This document shows, in pieces, positions 1 to 9,997 of a stretch of 64,000 nucleotides of DNA. The DNA is from Effrenium voratum (Eukaryota > Sar > Dinophyceae > Suessiales > Symbiodiniaceae): positions 74,598 through 138,597 of the forward strand of contig CAUJNA010003238.1 of NCBI GenBank assembly GCA_963377175.1. The letters run 5' to 3'. The stretch's first letter is position 1. The number at the start of each line of letters is the position of its first letter. Below the pieces are notes generated by a model, which worked only from the letters and a program-made list of their open reading frames with translations, was not told the DNA's origin and made no database searches. The translations under genes were made by a program, and so were the position numbers.

Positions 1-1000
1 GAGATGCCAAGCCCAAGGACGCACCCCCAAAGTTGAGCCCAAAAGGAGTGAATGGCAAAGGGGAAAAAGCTGGGTAATTATGCATTTTAAATCAAGGACC
101 CTGTGGTGGGCATCTAGGACCCACCACTTTCCACTAGGTTCCTTATTTAAAACTCATGGCCAGCCTTGCCCGCCGTAAAACTAGCTCCCCGCGCCTGAAA
201 GCGCAGCTTTGCCCTTAGACATGAGAAACCGCGTGAGTGCGGTTCCTTTCTGGTGGAAACCAATGCAAAAAAACAATTTTGGGGTTTGCCCCTTCAAAGG
301 TGGGCCAGTTCACACATGGCTAAACCCACACGTGCTGGGCAATACGTGTCAAGAATCAACCACCACAAGTGCCACAAGTACCCTTAGCTTTAGACATGCT
401 ACAAGCTTCCAACAGAGCACCACTTCGAATACAATTACCTTGCATGTCTAACATGGCATTTCAAGGTCCAACAAACATTGCGCTGCTAAGTGGGACTCTA
501 TGACCTCCTCACCTTATCCTCGTTACCATGGTAAACATCAGGGTTTGGCTCACATGATCCTTTGATCACATTCAATGAGCTTCAATCCAACCACCACCAA
601 GCTGTTCGACTCATTGAATGCCGAGAGCCGCAGTAGACGCAAATTGCCAAACATCGAATCTCTGGCCTTTTGAAAAGTGCAAGGACACACACTCTCCGCA
701 GATTAACTTGGCAAAAAACAACAAACGGAGATCTCTAGAGAGGAATCGCCTCTGGGACCCCTTTGTTCTGGGTTCCATCTTTACAGGGGAGTACTTTCAA
801 CTCAAGCAACCAAACCAAAACATGAATGCCATGTCCATGTCGATGGTTAGGAAACAAAGGGACATATCGCCAATGGTTGCCCTCCGCTTCGAACCTGAAT
901 GTGTGGCTGCCAATCTATGCCGAGAGGAAAGATGCACCGGTCAGCTTCGTGTGATTGTCTGGCAAATGCAAACCCTGCCTGGCTCAAACGCACAAAGCTT
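1..1000. other. No supported gene
   Basis: Only short frames. The 60-170 region carries a GACCC..GTGGTGGGCAT word related to repeats at 46.3, 53.3 and 60.85 kb. A 174-codon plus-strand frame (618-1142) is mostly antisense to the 1.0-1.3 kb candidate. Confidence 0.5.
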
Positions 1001-1019
1001 TTTGGAGGTACCCCTGCAC

Positions 1020-1271
1020 CTTGATTTCTGGGTCACCAGTGGGCTGCAAGCCGAGATTCTTCATGCTTTGCAGAGTCTCGACTTGCTGCAGGCCTGTCGG
1101 TGCATACCGGAGTATGTTCTGGGCAGCAGCAAGTCCTGCTAAATATTGGATACCCATGCCTTATTCTGGCGGCGATCTTTGATTCTGAGGATTAGTGGTG
1201 CTCATGATCAGAGCAGCAATGAGTCCGCCATCAGCAACTGAATCAACCTCGTGGCACGGATAATCCCAGGG
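1020..1271 (-). CDS. Exon-like frame with one in-frame stop
   Basis: Read on the minus strand, an 84-codon frame runs from an acceptor-like GATTAG| (exon from 1271) to a donor-like ATCAAG|GTGCAG (exon end 1020). It is open except for a single TAA at 1163-1161. An ATG follows at 1157 and the 46 codons after it end exactly at the donor; this part contains MGIQYLAGLAAAQNILRYAP. The composition is protein-like but I recognise no family. Either this is one exon with a nonsense change, which would make it a pseudogene, or a short exon starts after the stop. The plus strand also carries an open frame here, so strand is not certain. Confidence 0.35.
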
Positions 1272-1786
1272 CTAATCAATGTGTCTTTACACTTCCCCGC
1301 AGGAAGTAAAACTTCCGGATTTTTGGGTTCAAATGGCATTGCTCAAACAGGGATTCTAGGAACACACGCAACTGTTGAAGGTTGAGCCAACATGTTTTAA
1401 ACTTGCAGTGATTTTGATCAGGGATTGATATGTTGTGCAGTTGCTTGGTTCAACTCATCTGTGTTGCCACAGAGGTGTTGTTTGTCCATGTCTGTGTGCA
1501 TGTGTGTCTGTGCCCACGACTTTGGGCGGTTGTGCGTGCTTATATCTAATATGTATATATGTATATATATATATGTATACATATGCGTTGGTGCTTAGTA
1601 TATGCACCTGTTGACTCCATCGGTGATTGCACTGTAAAACACAGCATGGAACCGTTAACAGGGTGCCAACAACACCTGGAGCCTGTAGTCGGACCTCCTG
1701 TCCAAGCATCAATATTCTCTCTCTTGTGCACACCCAAGGTTATCCTAAACCCTGATATTCCACAACCATCTGCGTACTGCAATCCA

Positions 1787-1893
1787 CATAGGGGTCCTTT
1801 TGGTAAAATAGGTGGCCCTGGTAAATGGAATAGAACCTATCCAAACCAGTGCCATCAGTTTGTTACCAAACTAACCAAGAAAGGACACCTATA
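1787..1893. mobile_element. Family B MITE (hAT-like), copy B1
   Basis: A 107-bp element has inverted ends CATAGGGGTCC and GGACACCTATA. It is flanked by an imperfect 8-bp direct repeat, GCAATCCA (1779-1786) and GCAACTCA (1894-1901), matching at 6 of 8 positions. The interior resembles the other family B copies (GGTAAA, CCAGTGCCATC, ACCAAACTAACC). On the minus strand the left duplication forms part of a strong donor motif, CAG|GTGAGT (intron from 1902), and the right one is followed by GCAG| (exon from 1776), so a 126-nt intron almost equal to the element is possible. No coding capacity. Confidence 0.7.
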
Positions 1894-1933
1894 GCAACTC
1901 ACCTGAACTAATCTGAGGAATCAGCAAAGGACC

Positions 1934-2006
1934 CTAATGGATAAGCTGGTCTTCTAGGCGAGCTCGTTGCTGCAGCGCCATGCCTGCAACCGCCCCGGCT
2001 TCCCGC
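1934..2006 (-). CDS. Possible exon, weak
   Basis: On the minus strand, CTTTGCACAG|GCGG (exon from 2006) opens a short frame containing AGMALQQRARLEDQLIH, ending at TAG (1936-1934). The same frame is open again for ten codons up to the GTGAGT donor at 1902. No family recognised. The exon is short and another frame is also open. Confidence 0.22.
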
Positions 2007-2637
2007 CTGTGCAAAGTGCTTCTGTCAGGGTTCCATGCTCATGCAGGACCTGTGGCAGTGGCGCATATCAACAGCATCGCAATGATACTCAGTTTTGGTT
2101 CTACCAAAACGGGTTGAGGGCTTTGGGTCCAAACATAAGCAGCATCGTAATCTTACTGAGTCTTGGTTCTACCAACATTATATCTTTGCGGGTTTCCTGG
2201 GGGTGGTCTCACAGCCGAGACCTTCACATTGGCCAGCTCTGAGACTTGACTGGGACTTGGAGAAAAGTGGGATTCGCGAAGGTCAAATCTCGTTCCAGAA
2301 ATGCACAACCAACAATGCAGGACAACAACTTTGACAACCAATATGAAACCAGCGTAGCATTTTTGCATTGACAACAAACCCCATTACAAGCAATATGGAC
2401 CAGAAACAGCCCAATCCACAACACTGTGTTTGCAAGTCATAGAGTATCATAGAGTGCCAAAATAAGCAGACACTTGTCAGCTTCCGTCTAATTGGTGGTT
2501 TGGATTGGTGGTTGAGAGGTTAAGGGCGTGGTTTCTCATCTACCATGAATAAGAAAGATAGGCTATAGGTTCAACTCGTTGAACACTTGGACAACTGAAC
2601 CAGAATCCATCAGCAGCAGCTCGCAGCTGAAACTCAC

Positions 2638-2699
2638 TGAGGGCCACTCTGGCGCCATCTGTGTCTGCGTCTGCGAGTTCTGCTCCAGCCATGCTCCGT
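2638..2699 (-). CDS. Possible 62-nt internal exon
   Basis: On the minus strand a pyrimidine-rich acceptor ending CGTGCTCAG| precedes 62 nt and a full-consensus donor CTCA|GTGAGT. One frame reads RSMAGAELADADTDGARVAL. Both junctions are good matches to GT-AG introns, which is the main support. The function is unknown and the exon is too short to place in a family. Confidence 0.35.
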
Positions 2700-3109
2700 C
2701 TGAGCACGCAGAAGCTTGGAAGTAGGAAAGCTGACCGCTTGGCTGACTGAGTTGTTTCTCTTGAACAAAACGGGGGAAAGCAACTCACGACGTTCTCCTT
2801 TAGAAGTTTATGACCTGGCTCTGTTTGCATGGTGGAAGAGAAACAACGCGGAGCCACGTCAAACAATGGGGGGGGGGACGTGAAACAAACACCTTGGACA
2901 TGCGCATGTAGCATGAAACGGAAGGGACGTCATGCCCAGGGAGTGCTTGGCACGTGAACACACTTGTGCACCGGCAGCAAGAAAGGAACTGGCTGCAACT
3001 CAAATCAGCCTCAATCATGGCTCTTCTGATCGCTTCTGGGAGCGATGCGGACACTCGCCCCTCAGGCTGCCTCAGCTTCCTTCCCAAATGAGCTTAGAAT
3101 CTGGTATTT

Positions 3110-3176
3110 GGGTATTAAAGGAAAACCAAAAGGAACACCAGTTTGGGTGTCCCCGAAAAAAAGTCGGCATACCCGT
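3110..3176. mobile_element. Family F MITE, partial
   Basis: The right half of a family F element: AAAGGAAAACCAAAAGGAACACC, a GTTTGGGTGTCCCC core, and the end AAAAAAAGTC. The left arm is not recognisable. Confidence 0.5.
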
Positions 3177-3247
3177 TTAGTGTGACCCAAATATGAACAG
3201 TGCCGAATGAGGTCCGAGCAATTTCCCCTTGGGACCCATTCACTGAG

Positions 3248-3365
3248 GCTGCCGCAAATGTTGACCACAGACTTGGATATTGCCCAGAAGAAGCTGAGAA
3301 CCCACCTGAGCGGCGATGCTCAAGTACGAAAATCAGGCAGTCGCTCAGGTTCTCGAAATCATTTC
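3248..3365 (+). CDS. Possible internal exon
   Basis: A pyrimidine-containing acceptor CATTCACTGAG|G (exon from 3248) is followed by 118 nt and a consensus donor CATTTC|GTGAGT (intron from 3366). One frame includes QMLTTDLDIAQKKLRTHLSG. A second frame is also open, so the reading frame is uncertain. No family recognised. It lies on the opposite strand from the neighbouring candidates. Confidence 0.33.
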
Positions 3366-3685
3366 GTGAGTCACGTGTGCCTACCAAATTGACCATGCTT
3401 GGCCCACAAAATTAACCTCTCCCTTTGCTTGGTTCTTTTAAAGGGAAACCCCCTGCGAGGAAAAGAAGAGCAGGCAAACGGGGAGCCGGGTTTGTGGAAA
3501 TGCCACTTTCGTTCGCGAAACCGCTGTTTGGCTTTGAACGTCAAGGTGATGTAACATGGGAAACAACATGTCAGCATCGGCAGAAATATGTACCCTACAC
3601 AAGTTGTCATGTCGTTCGCTCACACGTGTTTAGCTTATCGTCTTTTAGCCGTTTGATTGCTACCAATATTAACACATATTTACCT

Positions 3686-3727
3686 GTCTGTCTGTCTGTG
3701 TCCGTGTCTGTGTCTGTGTCTGTGTCT
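3686..3727. repeat. TGTC/TGTGTC microsatellite
   Basis: A run of TCTG units passes into TGTCTG units, followed by an ATAATAATAA tail. Ordinary simple repeat. Confidence 0.9.
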
Positions 3728-4010
3728 ATCATAATAATAAGTATGCTTTGACTGCGCTAGCGTGTTTCATCCACTTTGGGAACTCCCTTCGCACAACTCT
3801 TCTGAACATATCCCATTGATCCTGATTATGTAAACATCAGGGTATTCATGCGGTGTTTGAGGACATTATTTCAGGTAGTCCGCTCACTGGCCCTCCGAGA
3901 ATCTCCGACTCCTTCAGAAATCAGAGACGTCCTGGTTCCCTCCTCCGGTACGGGAATCTCTTTTTTGGCGGCCGTGAAAAGCGAGGCCCTGAGACCCTGA
4001 CAAGCCCACG

Positions 4011-4280
4011 ATGATCTGTGTGCCCCTCTTAAAGGCACTCCTGGCCATGGGAATCATGGGAATGCTTCTCGCGGAAGAGCCTCGATATATTTTCGGAAAA
4101 TCTGGGCAAAGTATGACATCATCCACACACCCCAAGCAAGGATTTCCAACTTCAAAAGCTGTCACGGGTGAAATTCATGTGAGGTCGGGATTGCACACAT
4201 TTGCCCCAAAACATGATATACGAGTGGTCAAAGATGACGTCGCTCTACTCAGTCCTGCTGGAGTTGCAGTTCATTCATGA
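4011..4280 (+). CDS. Small ORF with hydrophobic N-terminus, doubtful
   Basis: An 89-codon ATG-to-TGA frame begins with a hydrophobic stretch (MICVPLLKALLAMGIMGML) followed by acidic residues, resembling a signal peptide. There is no recognised domain and no splice or promoter evidence. An antisense frame is also open. It may be a chance ORF. Confidence 0.15.
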   Translation: MICVPLLKALLAMGIMGMLLAEEPRYIFGKSGQSMTSSTHPKQGFPTSKAVTGEIHVRSGLHTFAPKHDIRVVKDDVALLSPAGVAVHS

Positions 4281-5162
4281 ATCATGCTCAGCCTGATCAA
4301 CGCATTCACTATCCTTTCTGATTTCCTCAAAAGGTGACAGTGCAGCTACTAAAAACCCAAAATCGTGGCCAAGGTTGCCTGGTTCTGGTTGTCAACTTGG
4401 TTGTCAACTGTTTGATGGTTCATTGCTCTTTCTCGCTCGCCTGCCAGTTTAACGTGGTTCTTGCCCTTCTCGAGCGTGGCCCACGCGAGGTGCTGGGTTT
4501 CTATGAATATTATCTTAGCAACAGGGTCATACATGTCGTTTAGCCAAGTTGGAGCAAGGGAGTGGAACTCGGTTGGGGTACATCGTCGGGCCATGTGCCC
4601 TGTGGGCTTTGGCGCAGCTTAACAGCCGCTCCCAACAACCACGGCCCTTCAAAAAAAAGGCAAAGGGCTTCGGCAGGGTACGCTAGAAGTGCAAAACCAG
4701 AGCAGGCAGGTGTGGGATCTCGCTATCTCACTGAAAGTCGGAATCGAACCCTCTGGGAGAGCGAGAATTGGTTCGAATCAATCCAAACCAGTACCCCCTC
4801 CCCCCCCCCAAAAAAAAAACAAAACACCAACAAACATCCCTGGGGCCGGCCCAAAGCAAGGAGAACTCAATGCCATAGCGAGCTGCGTGACAAGATGAGC
4901 AACAGGCAAAGACAGCAGGGTGTTAGTTGATGTTCCCCTTATTGGCTGTGCAGGTTCAGAGGTGGTTTCTTGTGGTGAAATTGTCAGCAGCTCATCAAAT
5001 TCCATCATGCTGGGTTGGTTTGGTATGCTTTCTCTTAACTGCGATGCCAAACAAAGTGAGACTGCCTTTATCCATGTCAAACAGCCCGGGTGCTGCAGAA
5101 GGTTCAAAACTGATCAATGTAAGTTGCCGGTGGGAAATCGCTTAAATCGCCGGCGTTGCCAG

Positions 5163-5344
5163 GGCACTTGGCCTCAGCGAGAGTTCAATGCGGGGCTTCA
5201 GGGTGCAAGTCACAGCTGGAAGTACTCCCTACGCTTCCAGCAAAATCGCAGAATTTGCGGCTCATTAGACTGACACATCTGCTTGAAACCTGGGCCAAGC
5301 CCAAATCCTTGAATCATTTTGGCACTCGCAGAGCAATGTGCTAA
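5163..5344 (+). CDS. Possible terminal exon
   Basis: An acceptor-like GGCGTTGCCAG| opens a frame to TAA at about 5342 that includes AKSQNLRLIRLTHLLETWAK. The composition is protein-like. No family is recognised and no donor is obvious. Strand is uncertain. Confidence 0.22.
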
Positions 5345-5680
5345 CTCTTTCAAGACTTGTTGCAACGTAAGCTACATGCAAAGCATTGGAAACGGGTCAG
5401 GGCTGGAAACCCTTTTGCACATACATGGCATTTCGCGTGCCTGCGGAAGCGGCGTGCTTTGGAAAGTTTGTAAGAACCTCAGGTTGTTCGACACAGTGAC
5501 CTGGCCAATCTCTTTCTTGAGTCAGCTCCCTCCTTTCAAGACAAGCGCACTGAGGTGTGTCTGCAACACATGGGTGCTTGCCGGTTCGCGCTCCCAAGAA
5601 ACAATCCAGCTATTTAGCTGGGATGTTTTTGCTTTCGGTCGGACACTATGATTGACGACAGGACAAGAGTCTACCCCGAA

Positions 5681-5713
5681 ACATCAGGATCCATGTTAGT
5701 GGACAGGAGGCTA
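5681..5713. mobile_element. Solo arm of family G MITE
   Basis: GATCCATGTTAGTGGACAGG plus AGGCTA closely matches the right inverted repeat of the 26.6 kb family G copy. The left arm is missing, so this is a truncated or decayed copy. Confidence 0.55.
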
Positions 5714-5730
5714 TGTCCCTTCCCAACCAT

Positions 5731-5855
5731 TCACCGGTGTTCCCTGCTGCACGTTTTGACACATTCGGAGTGAAAACGAGCGAAACGAGCAGTGTCACGT
5801 TCTACGTCTGCCAACGTTGAAGGCACGGATGACACAACATCACGCGACGACAAAG
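5731..5855 (-). CDS. Possible terminal exon
   Basis: On the minus strand, GACAATCTTAG| (exon from 5855) leads into a frame ending at TGA (5733-5731) that includes STLADVERDTARFARFHSEC. No homology is recognised. The upstream pyrimidine tract is weak. Confidence 0.25.
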
Positions 5856-6796
5856 CTAAGATTGTCCGCACATTAAACCTGTAGTGTGCATTCAATTGGC
5901 AAAAGGTGACTTGTCCATTCTCTCCAGCTTTCTGCTTTGGCCACAATTGATTCTCTCAACCACCAGCACCCGTGAACAGGACCTGGCATGCAGAAGCCGA
6001 ATCATGTCCGTTTGGCAATACAGCGGTCAAAACAGAAAGCAATCTTCAACCGGCTCAAGCAGACAACCCGACATTCCCTACTTTTGGCACAAGGGCAGAA
6101 ATATAGTTCTGGGCAATGGAAAACTGAAGGGCAAGGGTCTACCCTTGTTTTGGTCATCGCATAGCGGACCTTTGAGCACCCCTGTGTAGACTCTCTGAAG
6201 GTTTGGCAACCTTGGCAAAAGCGCCAAATATTCAACTCTATCCACAGCGATACTCCTAGAGAACGAAGTTTCTCCGACAACATCCTTCTTCATGAGTCTC
6301 GCTTGCCAAGGGTATCAAAAGCAAATCAGTGCCAAACAACCGCATCAAGCAAGACCGGTTGAAGGTGGTCGATCGCATCAAAGGTAATTACTTGGGTGTG
6401 GGACAACCAACAACTAAGTCCTTGTTTTGCTGCCCTCTTCCGGATCCTCGCCTTTTGTTCCTCGCCAACTGCAACATCGAACAAGTAGAAACGCGAAGCT
6501 GCGTGTTCTATCACCATGAATCTCAATCAGGCTAGCTTCTATTGTTAGGGGTGATCCTCCACAGGAAAAGCTCACCACACAAACCAATGGGGTGCCTTCC
6601 CTTCTCTCGCCAGGGTTGGTATGCAAAAAGCCTTGTTGCTAAGTGGAGAAACAGTCGCTTGCTTGAAAAGCCAACACGGGCCGATTCGGAACCAAAGCGC
6701 AACCAACTGCATTGTCTTTGACGGGAACCTGTTTGGGCATAGGTTTTTCAAATACGCCAAAACAAACTGCCCGTCTGGTTTCCTCGTTCTTTTTTG

Positions 6797-6840
6797 GGGT
6801 GGGGTGGGGGGTGGGGGGTGGGGTGCGGTGGGCTGGGGAT
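6797..6840. repeat. G-rich tract
   Basis: Runs of four to six G separated by single T or C, forming several G-runs on the plus strand. It could fold as a G-quadruplex. It lies immediately upstream of an acceptor-like site at 6855. Confidence 0.7.
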
Positions 6841-6855
6841 GAATATTTCCTTCAG

Positions 6856-6915
6856 CTCGGCGCCTGGAAGCTCTGCGCGGGAAGAGACGTGCCGCGGCGC
6901 GGCCTGGCGTCCGGG
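6856..6915 (+). CDS. Possible GC-rich internal exon
   Basis: TATTTCCTTCAG| is a strong acceptor. The following 60 nt encode LGAWKLCAGRDVPRRGLASG with mostly G/C third positions and end at GGG|GTTCCA. The antisense strand is also open, so strand is not settled. Function unknown. Confidence 0.33.
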
Positions 6916-7392
6916 GTTCCAGCGAACCCCCAGAGGCCTCAAATAGCGAGTGGGCTCCCAGGGTACTGTTCTTGGGGACCGTGGCCAGGGGAATCCCATT
7001 TTGAAAGTGACACCCTAGGCGTAGGCATTTAGGGCGGTAGAAGTCGACTGGGGGCTTTGAGGGGCTGAAACGCAGCCAGGATGATGAGGGGTAGTTTTAC
7101 CCCAAAGCTCTTTACATGGCTCAAGTTTCAGGGAGAGGCGGTTTGGAGGTAAATACCACTCATGGGCATCCATGACTCTGAACATTCGCTTGAATGGTTG
7201 CGGAAAACCACCCCCACAAAGGTATTGGGAGGGGGGGAGGGGGGGGGGTTGTGGCTCAAAACTGGAAGTCCTTTTCAGGCCCCAGAAAAAGGGACTTTGT
7301 CAGGTTCCGTTGCAACATGGCCGTTAACGGAACCCAAAACTCATCTACTTCACAGGATTTCGGGGCCCAAGGACCCTACGCTTTTCGGAAAC

Positions 7393-7533
7393 CTACGGGT
7401 GAGAACCCTCCGTGGCCTGTCCGAGCCGGCAAAGGTTGCCTCGTCGCACATCTTCAGCATCGATCGACTGTTTAAGCACTGCGGACACCTTTTTACCGTC
7501 CTCGGCTACAGTGAGGGCAAAGGATGCGTTTCC
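7393..7533 (-). CDS. Possible exon
   Basis: On the minus strand, GATTCTGCTTGCTACAG| (exon from 7533) begins a frame open for 46 codons to TAG (7395-7393). It contains ASFALTVAEDGKKVSAVLKQ. A possible donor AAAAAG|GTGTCC lies inside. The plus strand also carries an open frame here. The protein is not recognised. Confidence 0.38.
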   Translation of the reverse strand, partial: GNASFALTVAEDGKKVSAVLKQSIDAEDVRRGNLCRLGQATEGSHP

Positions 7534-8329
7534 CTGTAGCAAGCAGAATCAAGTTGAGGCCATTTTGAAAATCCTGAGGCCATTTTGGAAAATCCTGAAA
7601 ACTTGCCTTCAACTGCATCTTAGCTTTTTCTATATGCTGCACTTTGGCAGCCTGAGCGTTCCAAGCAGAAACCCCCAGGCGACGTTGGTCGACTCTGCAG
7701 TCAGCTGTTTAGCGTGGTCCTAAGGCCATTTCTGCGGACCAAGCCGATCAACGAACATGTCTTTCTCTGAGTTCGCCGGTCAGCACTGCAAACCTCCAAT
7801 CGGATCTTGCAAAGGGGCTTCTGCATGGTGGGACTCTTTTGAATTGAATCCAACAAAAATCACCGTTTGGGTTTCTCGAGATTCTGAATGTACGAAACAT
7901 GAATATCTCCTCGAACAAGTCCAAGGCAGGTGTTGCAATGGGATGCCCAAAAGGAGTTTCAGGGAGCCCAAGGGCATCCCCCAAAAGGAGTTTCCTAGAA
8001 AGACGATGGCGTTTTGGCATCCATGTCAATCGATCTTGATGGCTATTGCCCCCGTTGGCCAATTTTGCTGGTTCTGCAGGTCAGTGGGAAGGCAATCATG
8101 TTCAAACTAAGGTTAAAGATCCCCAATAGCATTCAAGAGATGTGTTCGAATCAGATTGTCCTTTGAACCTCCGAGTGGTTAGAGTTCGTTCGAAAGGCCC
8201 ACTCAGAAAACGCATAGAACGCACGCGCGCAACCCCGAAGAGATAGGAATGGGTGGCAAACCCCTCGAAGCGCGTAACAAACCAACTAAAGTACTATGTG
8301 CTCGTGTTAGATTCTATCGAACCCTCTTT

Positions 8330-8346
8330 AAAAAAAAAAAAAAAAA
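8330..8346. repeat. Poly(A) run
   Basis: About 17 consecutive A. No retroposon body is recognised upstream. Confidence 0.9.
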
Positions 8347-8362
8347 TGATAAATGCCGGGTA

Positions 8363-8654
8363 CTACCGGAACTGCTCAAGCCGTCCCGTGGAGACCATAA
8401 GTCCGGCTACACCAAGAAACACAATCTGGGAGACACGGCCATGGGTCCAAATCCAAATCGTACCCCCAAAGAACATCCCAATCCCCACTAAAATAGGCCC
8501 TAAAAGTGGGTGGTGCACCTACCAACCAAAATGGGATCCCATTAGTTTTGACCCACAGCCACACCGATGGGCGCTTTCTCGGCGAAGTTTTCGCCTGCTG
8601 GCCCATGAAGGTGGAGGCGGTGTCCGCAGCTGGCTCATTGAGCCTCGCCATGTC
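8363..8654 (-). CDS. Two-exon candidate split by a family C MITE
   Basis: On the minus strand, TGACGTCAG| starts a 30-codon G/C-rich exon (8654-8565) containing DMARLNEPAADTASTFMGQQ. It ends at CCATCG|GTGTGG. After the element, GTGTCTCCCAG| starts a second frame (8425-8363) reading IVFLGVAGLMVSTGRLEQFR and then TAG. The phase is consistent (0/0). The 139-nt intron so defined is almost entirely the MITE at 8437-8560 plus its 4-bp repeats. The GT donor lies in the duplicated GTGT. I infer splicing and have no transcript. The second exon codes a hydrophobic stretch. Family unknown. Confidence 0.42.
8437..8560. mobile_element. Family C MITE, copy C1
   Basis: A 124-bp element with ends GGCCATGGGTCCAAA and TTTTGACCCACAGCC. 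Flanking ACAC repeats lie at 8433-8436 and 8561-8564. The internal AATGGGATCCCATT and AATCCCCACTAAAATAG blocks are shared with copies at 22.4, 42.0, 44.8 and 58.5 kb. It sits exactly between two exon-like segments. Confidence 0.7.
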
Positions 8655-8696
8655 CTGACGTCACCACTGGTTTGGTGGCCGGGGCTTGGGCACTAG

Positions 8697-8750
8697 AGGG
8701 GAACACCGGAACACCCCCGTATTGAGGGGTGTATTCATCCGGGGTGAACA
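8697..8750. mobile_element. Partial family A MITE
   Basis: Matches the right half of the TTAA elements: a GAACACCCCCGTAT-like core followed by GTATTCATCCGGGGTGAACA. The left terminus is missing. Confidence 0.5.
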
Positions 8751-9375
8751 GTAGTTGGTAACAGAAGCGTACCCAAAGGTCCTGTTGAACTTCACGCGCC
8801 AAGGTCTTGATTGTGCTTCAAATGGCTTCTCCGATGAGATCAATAACGTTGGCAATACAAGTGGGGGGAAACAAGGAACCCGTGGTTGCAGTGATGGAAG
8901 GTCAGCTTGCCAACGCACGCGTCCCCGCAAGGTCCCACAGCACGGTGGTTGGCTTGGAGGGACGGGCGATTTGGACACTTGGATGTTTGGTGTGCCGACC
9001 CCTTCCTCTGCTCATTCTAAGACGACAAGACCCCCATAATGGACATACACCATTGCGGCTCAAAACTCACCAAGACAGCGTCTTTCGTACTCACATGGGA
9101 CGCACGGCTTCTTCAGCACTCTGTAACCGTGCTATGCTTGGGCTGGCCTTCCTATCCCGAGCAACCAAAAGACTTGCTTGACGCCTATCCCGAAGTGGGG
9201 CCAACTGGAAATTTCTCAAAAGAATGGAACCCGGTTTGGTTGGGAGAAGGGAAACCAAAAAAGAAACCACTGACTCAAGTTCGCACGAGACTATGTATCA
9301 GGCCAGAAACGGCAACTAGTGAAAAAGACAGATTCCTATTTGGGCCCTGAAAACATGGGGTCATGGACCCATCTT

Positions 9376-9495
9376 TTAGGGGTCATGGAGACTCCAGGTA
9401 CGCTCAAAAAATACAGACCCATCTTGAGTCGCCCATGCCCCTCCGATCTCGTTCTCCTCCCAGCGCGCAGCCTCTCGCCCTCCGTAGCGCTCCTC
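9376..9495 (-). CDS. Exon-like island, likely C-terminal
   Basis: On the minus strand, GGTTGATTGCCAG| (exon from 9495) opens a 39-codon frame ending at TAA (9378-9376). It contains EERYGGREAARWEENEIGGA and is rich in charged residues and in G/C third positions at the start. It lies downstream of the EF-hand-like exon at 9894-9760 in the same direction. A GAT|GTTGTG donor there would join in phase 0 across an intron holding a family A MITE. No family assigned. Confidence 0.45.
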   Translation of the reverse strand, partial: EERYGGREAARWEENEIGGAWATQDGSVFFERTWSLHDP

Positions 9496-9553
9496 CTGGC
9501 AATCAACCGTGATTTTCGGATGCCGGAGCCGAGCCGCCCCTTGTGGTCATTAA

Positions 9554-9683
9554 TGTTGACCCCGGATGAATAAATTCCTGTTTATTAATATGGGGGTGTC
9601 CCTGGTTTGTAGTGGGAATCACCACATTTGGAGGGGAACACCCCCGTCCTGATAAACAGGGGTTTATTAATCCGGGGTCAACA
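9554..9683. mobile_element. Family A MITE with TTAA duplications, copy A1
   Basis: A 130-bp element with near-perfect ends TGTTGACCCCGGATGAATAAA and TTTATTAATCCGGGGTCAACA, flanked by exact TTAA on both sides (9550-9553 and 9684-9687). TTAA duplications are typical of piggyBac-type transposition. There is no transposase, so it is non-autonomous. Confidence 0.85.
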
Positions 9684-9759
9684 TTAAGGAACATCCAAAA
9701 GACCAGGGCATGTCTTCATGCTGAGAGCTGAGACGTGTCTGGGTGCAAATATGTAAGAA

Positions 9760-9894
9760 TCAACACACAACATCTGGGGAACATTGCTGGATTTCACAAA
9801 TGGGACGCGACATCCCCAAGTAAAGGATCTCATCATGGCTGAGCTCGTCTTTCCCGCTGGTGAGCTCGGTATAATTAATTTGCCCAGATCCCTC
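9760..9894 (-). CDS. EF-hand-like exon candidate
   Basis: On the minus strand, AGAGACCACAG| (exon from 9894) starts a 44-codon frame ending at TGA (9762-9760). It begins EGSGQINYTELTSGKDELSH. The first ten residues match positions 3-13 of a calcium-binding EF-hand loop: acidic at 3, S at 5, invariant G at 6, I at 8, N at 9 and E at 12. The missing D at position 1 would lie in the preceding exon. The exit helix is not typical, and an overlapping longer frame (9938-9684) is also open. EF-hand proteins are common in dinoflagellates, but this could be coincidence. Confidence 0.35.
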   Translation of the reverse strand, partial: EGSGQINYTELTSGKDELSHDEILYLGMSRPICEIQQCSPDVVC

Positions 9895-9997
9895 CTGTGG
9901 TCTCTCTCCTCCCAGTCTTGCGAAACGTCCACTGACATGTAACTCTACGGCGCCTGACGTCAGCCATGGGCAAGAGTCCTTGCGGGTCATGTTTCCC

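Noticed and set aside
1549..1580. TATA-rich stretch as a promoter
   Set aside because: Simple TA/TATG repeat without any positioned gene start; dinoflagellate promoters generally lack clear TATA boxes.
2514..2585. tRNA-like stretch (GGTTGAGAGGTTAAGG and AGGTTCAACTC)
   Set aside because: The T-arm region is a plain hairpin (GTTCAAC/GTTGAAC) and no acceptor stem pairs. The anticodon loop length is wrong.
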